From: Bolinopsis microptera
Taxonomy: Eukaryota > Ctenophora > Tentaculata > Lobata > Bolinopsidae
Assembly (NCBI RefSeq): GCF_026151205.1
Contig: NC_087077.1
Span: 20,481,510 to 20,545,509, forward strand
Direction of reading: 5' to 3'
Length of the DNA stretch: 64,000 nucleotides
Shown: positions 47,501-56,500 of the stretch, in pieces
How the letters are laid out: every line of letters begins with the position of its first letter
How positions within the stretch are numbered: the first letter of the stretch is position 1
Position numbers and translations under genes: made by a program
Notes under the pieces: model-generated
What the model was told of the DNA's origin: nothing
Database searches by the model: none
Seen by the model: the letters and a program-made list of their open reading frames with translations, nothing else

Positions 47501-50500
47501 ATTCCTTCGGGTCAGTTCAAGCCACGTATGCAGTGTGTGATCCACTGGGTAACTCTTAAGCAGCATATGATCCTCATTCCTATCACACGCATCGTATGAA
47601 GGTATATCTCCGATTGGGATAACAAGTTCATATGCTTGGGCCATAAATAAGGTCACCTACCTACCTATTGAACCTATTGATAGGTTTAGAAGTAGGCATC
47701 TTCACGGCCATCACGCAATCTGCGGACCACCTCCTTGACTGCACCAGTCTATTATCGAGTTAGAGTTTTCTGCACTGTATCCAGGAGTAGGGGGCTTGTC
47801 TGGAAGGGTGTCTAGGAAGTTTCCAAGAGATGTCTTGAAGCTTGTCAAAGTCCTTTGAGTATTGACAATTTTGGGGAGAACATTCCAGAGTCTTCCAGCT
47901 CTCACTGCGAATGAGTGGTCGTAGGTGGAGCGTGCAGCAGCTGATGCTTTTTTTGTGAGAGAAGGGAGTATAACTTTAACTCCCAGTCTGGCATTCTCTC
48001 TGAACTGTACATCTAGGTCATTTGGACATATACCCTGGAGAACTTTCCACAGATGTATGATAGTGTAGCGTTCTCGGCGTCTTTGCAGTGATGCAAGTTT
48101 CAGTTCCTTCAGTCTATTCCAATAATCGGTGTCTCTGAGCCCTAGAATTCGTCTAGTGAACTGGCGTTGTATGCTCTCGATAGACTGGATATCATAGATC
48201 TTGTTTGGATTCCAAAGCGGGCAGCAGTACTCCACTCTGGACCTTATCAGGGATTTGTAGAGCTGGAGCATAACAGGTGTTGTCCTGTCTTTGAATACTC
48301 CAAGAACCCAAGATGCCATCTGACGTGCCTTGTCAACCATGATGTTGATATGTGGTGTCCAGGAGTAATCATCGGACATGTTGACTCCTAGGTCACGCAC
48401 TAATGGGCTTCTTTCTATGACTGATCCATTTGGAGTGGTGTAGTTTGTGATGTCACTCATAAATGGCAGCTCCTCTGAAAGTGATTTAGAGGCCGGTGTT
48501 CTATAGCAAACAAGTTCAAACTTGTTTTCGTGCAGTTTCATGTTGTTGTCCTCGGACCAACGTATGATTCTGTTTAGATCTTCTTGAAGAAGATTGCAGT
48601 CGTTTAACGTCGATATTTTTCTGCCTATTCGGGTGTCATCGGCAAAGCTGCTAAGTTTGGAATCTTTCACGTACTGATCTAGATCGTTGACGTAAAGAAG
48701 AAAGAGGATTGGACCAAGTACAGTCCCCTGCGGTACTCCACTGATAACCGGCATTGGCCTAGAATGTTTTCCGTCGACAATGACCGTTTGAGTCCTATCA
48801 AGGAGGAATTGCTCAATCCATTTGTACAGATTACCTTGTATTCCATACGACTTAACCTTTTTAAGAAGTAGGGAATGATCCACCTTGTCGAAGGCTTTAG
48901 CATAAGTCACGATGATTCATTGATTCTACCAAAGCATCGAAAAACATCAACATGTCTTCTTCAATCACCTTCATTCCTGGACGCACTACTGGTTCAAGAA
49001 ACGTTATCCACGACGGATACCGCTACTGCCTGGATAAGAATCGCGACGACAAGACCTACTGGCGATGCACTGAGAAGACTTGCTCCGGACGTCTCAGTCT
49101 GACGAACAACACTACTGTGACCTGGACGCAGCTGAAAGCAACCCTTCCCTCGGAGATGGATTCCTTTGCTGCCTAGTGACTACTACGAACGTACCTGGGT
49201 CGGAACACAAACCTCCTCTCCCCCTTGATGGGCTGCACCAACCCTACTATCTGGCGATTTATCGACGTCCTGAAGAAGGAGCAGGATCTAACCCAATGGA
49301 AGATCAACCAGAAGAATGAAGATGCTCAGACAACTACCTCCTCGCCGACTGGAGAAGTGCACTGATTACGACCGTCGCTTGAACGCTGTGATTGATAGCT
49401 ACGATGATTATGACAGAATGGATTAGTTGAAGTGTGTTGGAACAATGATTTTGAATTGAATATTGTGATTGCAATCTTTGATTTTATATTTAACCCCATT
49501 ACCCATACACGACTACACTCTTGTCATTAAAAATGGAAAGTAAAATTTTTATTGAATGTGTTAAGTGTTTTGTCGCACTTTAGTTCGTGTCGCACTACAG
49601 TCCAGGTAGCGCACTGTAGTGCGACAGTGTCGGCCTTGAAAATTCTCTGTCGCACTAGGGTACGTGTCGCACTACGATCCAGGTAGCGTACTCTACTGCG
49701 ACACTGTCGATCTTGGAGGTTTCGCACTAGGGTACGTGTCGCACTAGAGTACGTGTCGCACTACAGTACGTGAACCACTGTTAAATAATCAGCCCACAGC
49801 CACGAGTTTATCAGCTGACATCATAATTTTATTTGTTTTGACTTGCTGAATTTTATCACTCGGTAATTTATTAAGCTTGTTTCACACAAATAACACCTAA
49901 ATTGATGATTGATCCGTTTGTAACAGTCGTCAAGCACCAAAAACTGGTTGCTATGCCTGTAATTAATTAACTCATAACCAGCGTCGCGCGCGCAAAATAG
50001 ACTCCTTTTATACACATAATTATAGGGGAGTGGTCTATATTGCGAAGGAGCAGACTTTTGTCGACACCGTAGGACCGTCGGGCCACCTCATATATCCAAA
50101 CCCGATTACTTATTCCCTACGATCTTTTTGCCTTCGGCAAGAGTAGGGAAAAAAATTACGATGCGACCTTAAACCTCTATCGTTTATTCATTAAAAAAAC
50201 CAAAACTTAAAAAATTAAAACTTGCATATCATGATTTATTAACATAGTTAATACTCATTTAACTCATTTAAACTCATGCTACTCATTTCCTCTCTGAGCT
50301 AGCTAGTGTATAATGTATATCAGTTTTTGTTGGTGTTTTGTCTGTGTTTGTTTGTCCGTAGTAGGAATTTACTGTTAAGTTTGGAGGTTGGGCGCAGTAA
50401 TGTCCCGGAGGGTTTGTAACATCATGGATGCTGACTAAGCTTACCTGATCCTCTCCAACTTGTATTAGTACACTACTTCATCCACACCAGTCATTTCACT

Positions 50501-53500
50501 ACATTAAACTGATTGAAGTGATGCCCTTTGTACACGCTGAAGCGATATGCTATGATGAGTGGAATATGAGTTAGGATCTGTTTGGTCCGTTTCATGGCAA
50601 AAACATTTATTGATTTATTAACATAGTTAATTTAATTAATTTTCTAATCCTAAATAGTAAATCTGACATATATGTATTACTGCCCTAGGTGAAATTAAAT
50701 TCCTTCATTTTATTTATTGCTACTATGTTAATCTTAGGTACTGCAAAAAATATTATGCCCCTAAATAAAGATTTAACAGGTTCTTGAGAAACATTTAGTG
50801 TCTTTTAGGGAACAGGAGTCCGTTTCCCCATCAGAAAATACATCGATTGAAGTTGGTATCAACTGTCAGGGGCCCTTTTAGAAAAATCTCGAAGATCGAG
50901 TGTAGACTGGAGAGTGATTTATTTTTTATCACATTTTTATCACATTGCACATTTTTTCATACAGAAACCGGAAAAAATTATAACAAATAATACCTTGGCT
51001 TAGATTTGTGCCCCGCTAAAGCATCGGGAATTATCGCGATGTAGAGTGCTTTAACTCAATAACTTAATGTGTAGAGTGCTTTAACTCAATAACTTAATGT
51101 GTAGAGTGCTTTAACTCAATAACTTAATGTGTAGAGTGCTTTAACTCAATAACTTAATGTGTAGAGTGCTTTAACTCAATAACTTAATGTGTAGAGTGCT
51201 TTAACTCAATAACTTAATGTGTAGAGTGCTTTAACTCAATAACTTAATGTGTAGAGTGCTTTAACTCAATAACCTAATGTGTAGAGTGCTTTAACTCAAT
51301 AACCTAATGTGTAGAGTGCTTTAAGGGGAGATACACCAAAAACGTTTTTGCTCCGAACATCGATTTTATTTTATATTATGGTTAAATAGACAAAAAGAAT
51401 AAGATTGCACACCTTCAAAATTTTCTAAAAATATTCCCTCATCGAGAAAAAAAATATTTTTATTTTTCGAAAATTTCTAAAATTTGGAGAAGTCTATCAC
51501 TGTAATACCGATAGTTCAGTCATTTTAAAAGTTTTTTAGCTGATTTTTTTACTGATCATTACTTACACTCCGTACAAGAAGCCATTGAAAGGATTATATA
51601 ATTGAACAATAAATGACCAAGTTACAGACCGAACAAGGCGAAAAAAGAAAAAGTGGGATTTTTGCCTACCACCAAAATTGTACATTTTACCACTCGCCCA
51701 GGTCATCAGATATCGCTTCAAAAATTCTTGTGAGTGTAGCTGATGATCATATCAAACTTTTTGGAACAGGATTTCTCCCAGTTTTGAGTTTTAAGGTATG
51801 AAATGTGGCCTCAAACGACTTATTAAAATTCATCGTAAAAAAGGGCCAAACATGGCAGATTTAAGGCTTAAAATGCCTATAACTCAAAAAGTATCAGTTT
51901 TTTTGAAATAATTTTTACAGAATCGTAATCAGCTTGGTAAGACGAATCTTTTAGTACCACATTTATAATAGTTAAAGACACAAAATTTATTAAAAAATGT
52001 GTACAATTTGTACGAAATTTATACAAGGTTGTGTTCGAGCTGGAAAATTATTTAAGACAATTTGTCTTCTAAAATCACCTATTTGGTACTAAAAGATTCG
52101 TCTTACCAAGCTGATTACGATTCTGTAAAAATTATTTCAAAAAACTGAAACTTTTTGAGTTATAGGCATTTTAAGCCTTAAATCTGCCATGTTTGGCCCT
52201 TTTTTACGATGAATTTTACTAAGTCGTTTAAGGCCACATTTCATACCTTAAAACTCAAAACTGGGAGAAATCCTGTTCCAAAAAGTTTGATATGATCATC
52301 AGCTACACTCACAAGAATTTTTGAAGCGATATCTGATGACCTGGGCGAGTGGTAAAATGTACAATTTTGGTGGTAGGCAAAAATCCCACTTTTTCTTTTT
52401 TCGCCTTGTTCGGTCTGTAACTTGGTCATTTATTGTTCAATTATATAATCCTTTCAATGGCTTCTTGTACGGAGTGTAAGTAATGATCAGTAAAAAAATC
52501 AGCTAAAAAACTTTTAAAATGACTGAACTATCGGTATTACAGTGGTAGACTTCTCCAAATTTAAAAAATTTTCGAAAAATAAAAATATTTTTTTTTCTCG
52601 ATGAGGGAATATTTTTAGAAAATTTTGAAGGTGTGCAATCTTATTCTTTTTGTCTATTTAACCATAATATAAAATAAAATCGATGTTCGGAGCAAAAACG
52701 TTTTTGGTGTATCTCCCCTTAACTCATTGCATTCATTATTGCATCTAAATTATTTCACTTGCATTAGGTTTAGAAATTTATTCTCTGGTTAACAGATTTC
52801 AAATGTTTAATTAATTTGTAGTATGACAGTAAGGTATATAAGAAGTTATTTAATTTTGCTTGGGCTATTATATTGACTATTGAGGTTTAATGATGATATG
52901 GAATTTGAATTTTACATAAATTTACACTATGTGGTTGGGGCATTTTGCATAGTAAATATGGTTACTACTCCTATATATCATATTATTTGATTGGTATTCG
53001 ATTTCTGATTATTTCCCTAGGAATATGATTATTATATCTCAATTTGGCTTTAGGTAGGGTGCCCCGCTAAAAGAACTGGATTCTTCCAGGAAGCATCCCG
53101 TGCACAGAGCTTGGTCTACATATATATTAAATTATTAACCATTCATTCTGTATGTGCACGAAAATTTATTTCAATCAAAAACTCAATAACTTAATGTGTA
53201 GAGTGCTTTAACTCAATAACTTAATGTGTCTGTAAAGGAACCATGTTCAGACCTCTAACCACCTCTCATACTGAGTCTGTAAAGGAACCATGTTCAGCCT
53301 CTAAGCACCTCTCATACCGAGTCTGTAAAGGAACCATGTTCAGCCCTCTAACCACCTCTCATACTGAGTCTGTAAAGGAACCATGTTCAGCCTCTAACCA
53401 CCTCTCATACTGAGTCTGTAAAGGAACCATGTTCAGCCCTCTAACCACCTCTCATACTGAGTCTGTAAAGGAACCATGTTCAGCCTCTAAGCACCTCTCA

Positions 53501-56500
53501 TACCGAGTCTGTAAAGGAACCATGTTCAGCCCTCTAACCACCTCTCATACTGAGTCTGTAAAGGAACCATGTTCAGCCTCTAAGCACCTCTCATACCGAG
53601 TCTGTAAAGGAACCATGTTCAGCCCTCTAACCACCTCTCATACTGAGTCTGTTTTAATTAAAGCAATTCAGATCTGCGTATATTCGGTTATTAAATCTCA
53701 TAAGAGGTCTACAACAACTACTATGTCTACAATCTAATATAATGCTACAATCTGATGCTTATGTGATAGAATTCGCATTATAGCTTTATAGCTAGACGAC
53801 CCTATTTGACAATAAATCGTATTATGAAACCCTTATTAACTCCCTTACAATGCTATAATATAATATACCTCTTAAATAAGACCAATAAAAACCAACGTCT
53901 GCTCACTGGTGTTCCACCAAAATGTGGTAATGCAATGTATTACGCTAATATTATGCTAATTTAGCGTATATGAGGTTGATGTCACAATTACCACCAATTT
54001 AACTGTGATATTTTCAGGTGTGGAATCACAAGATGGGGGACATATTCCTTGACGTGGGCTATGCTACCCCCCACATTATGCGGAAGGAAGTGGGGCAAGT
54101 GTGGGCAGAGTGGACACATAGGTTACACCAGGTTTGTTACTTTTTTATTCATATTTAAAAGAGTGTACGACTTTCCGCCCCTTGTTATTTCGTGCCATAA
54201 CGGCTAAGGGTAAAATGCTGGGACCTAATCAAGTATAGTTTTTTGTTGACTATACGTGCAACAGTCTGCTTAATAAATGGTTCTTGGGGTTCATTTAAAA
54301 TTGTATTTCAGGAAGGAGCAGATTCTCCAGAAGGCTGGAGTTACAATGAGTTTATTTCTTTAATGTTCGATTTAAAGAGGTGGCATCTCCCCGAGTGCAC
54401 GGTATTTTGTTTTAGCATTAACTTATATGGTAGCGTTACTATGGTAACACTATATTCCTGCAATACACTAGAAGCTGGGTTGTACTGATAACATTACCTT
54501 ATATGGTGGTATTACTATGGTTATTATGGTACCTTATATGGTAGCGTTACTATGGTAACAATGCATTCCTGCAGTACACTAGAAGCTGGGTTGCACTGAT
54601 AACATTACCTTATATGGTAGCGTTACTATGGTAACACTATATTCCTGCAGTACACTAGAAGCTGGGTTGCACTGATAACATTACCTTATATGGTAGCGTT
54701 ACTATGGTAACACTACATTCCTGCAGTACACTAGAAGCTGGGTTGCACTGATAACATTACCTTATATGGTGGTATTACTATGCTACCTTATATGGTAGCG
54801 TTACTATGGTAACACTGTATTCCTGCAGTACACTAGAAGCTGGGTTGCACTGATAACATTACCTTATATGGTGGTATTACTATGGTTATTATGGTACCTT
54901 ATATGGTAGCGTTACTATGGTAACACTGCATTCCTGCAGTACACTAGAAGCTGGGTTGCACTGATAACATTACCTTATATGGTAGCGTTACTATGGTAAC
55001 ACTATATTCCTGCAGTACACTAGAAGCTGGGTTGCACTGATAACATTACCTTATATGGTAGCGTTACTATGGTAACACTACATTCCTGCAGTACACTAGA
55101 AGCTGGGTTGCACTGATAACATTACCTTATATGGTGGTATTACTATGGTACCTTATATGGTAGCGTTACTATGGTAACACTATATTCCTGCAGTACACTA
55201 GAAGCTGGGTTGCACTGATAACATTACCTTATATGGTAGCGTTACTATGGTAACACTATATTCCTGCATTACACTAGAAGCTGGGTTGCACTGATAACAT
55301 TACCTTATATGGTAGCGTTACTATGGTAACACTATATTCCTGCAGTACACTAGAAGCTGGGTTGCACTGATAACATTACCTTATATGGTAGCGTTACTAT
55401 GGTAACACTGCATTCCTGCAGTACACTAGAAGCTGGGTTGCACTGATAGCATTACCTTATATGGTGGTATTACTATGCTACCTTATATGGTAGCGTTACT
55501 ATGGTAACACTATATTCCTGCAGTACACTAGAAGCTGGGTTGCACTGATAACATTACCTTATATGGTGGTATTACTATGGTTACTATGCTACCTTATATG
55601 GTAGCGTTACTATGGTAACACTGTATTCCTCCAGTACACTAGAAGCTGGGTTGCACTGATAGCATTACCTTATATGGTAGCGTTACTATGGTACCTTATA
55701 TGGTAGCGTTACTATGGTAACACTGCATTCCTGCAGTACACTAGAAGCTGGGTTGCACTGATAGCACACGGACTTGACACAGATCACAGTCTCCTCATCT
55801 CCCCTGCCGAGATAGAGTCCTCCTCAGACCAGCTCATGAAGGCTGTGTCTCACTTTGTGGACGCTCCTAATCTTAACGATGAGATTTATAACTTCTGTCA
55901 AACTCAGTTCTTCTACATTCCCCCGGAGGTGGGTTTGTTTTAGCATTACCTTATTTGGTAGTGTTACTATGGTAACACTATATTCCTGCAGTACACTAGA
56001 AGCTGGGTTGCACTGATAGCACACGGACTAGACACTGATCACAGTCTCCTCATCTCCCCTGCCGAGATAGAGTCCTCCTCAGACCAGCTTATGAAGGCTG
56101 TGTCTCACTTCGTGGACGCTCCTAATCTTAACGATGAGATTTATAACTTCTGTCAAACTCAGTTCTTCTACATTCCCCCGGAGGTGGGTTTGTTTTAGCA
56201 TTACCTTATTTGGTAGTGTTACTATGGTAAAATTACCTTATTTGGTAGTATAACTTCCGTCAAACTCAGTTCTTTTACTTTTTCCCGGAGGTGGGTTCGT
56301 GAAGTTAGATTTCAATTTCATGGATAAACAAGAAATGCGGCCGCTTTTCTTTTGTGGATGGCCGCTCAATTTCCCAAATCGTGATGGCGTATTTTTATTT
56401 ATATTCCATACAACCTGGGGACCCCAGTCGTTATTGTTTATAAGTCATGGATCGGGAAAAAATGAAAAAATATGAGTTATTTATTATTCTTTGGTATTGG

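Larger units (their letters stand above)
47211..49776. mobile_element. MULE-type DNA transposon (2.57 kb), non-autonomous, with a nested LINE fragment
   Basis: The ends are inverted repeats: left GGTAATCGTACTGTAGTGCG then ACACGTACTCTAGTGCG, right the complement with GGTTCACGTACTGTAGTGCG. Both ends continue as imperfect repeats of TAGTGCGACACGTAC. A nine-base target duplication ACTGTTAAA flanks the element (47202-47210 and 49777-49785), as is typical for Mutator-like elements. Inside lies a FLYWCH-like ORF (48952-49176), a domain known with MULE transposases, but no transposase. A 5'-truncated LINE interrupts it. Confidence 0.88.
49786..51038. other. Intron 8 sequence with dispersed repeats only
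   Basis: Contains the second copy of the dispersed repeat (50688-50822) and the segment matching 59830-59930 in inverse orientation (50836-50915). No gene is seen. Confidence 0.4.

Noticed and set aside
51613-52429. 62-codon ORF present twice in opposite orientation
   Set aside because: It is part of the foldback arms, so the duplication is explained by the inverted repeat; no known domain.
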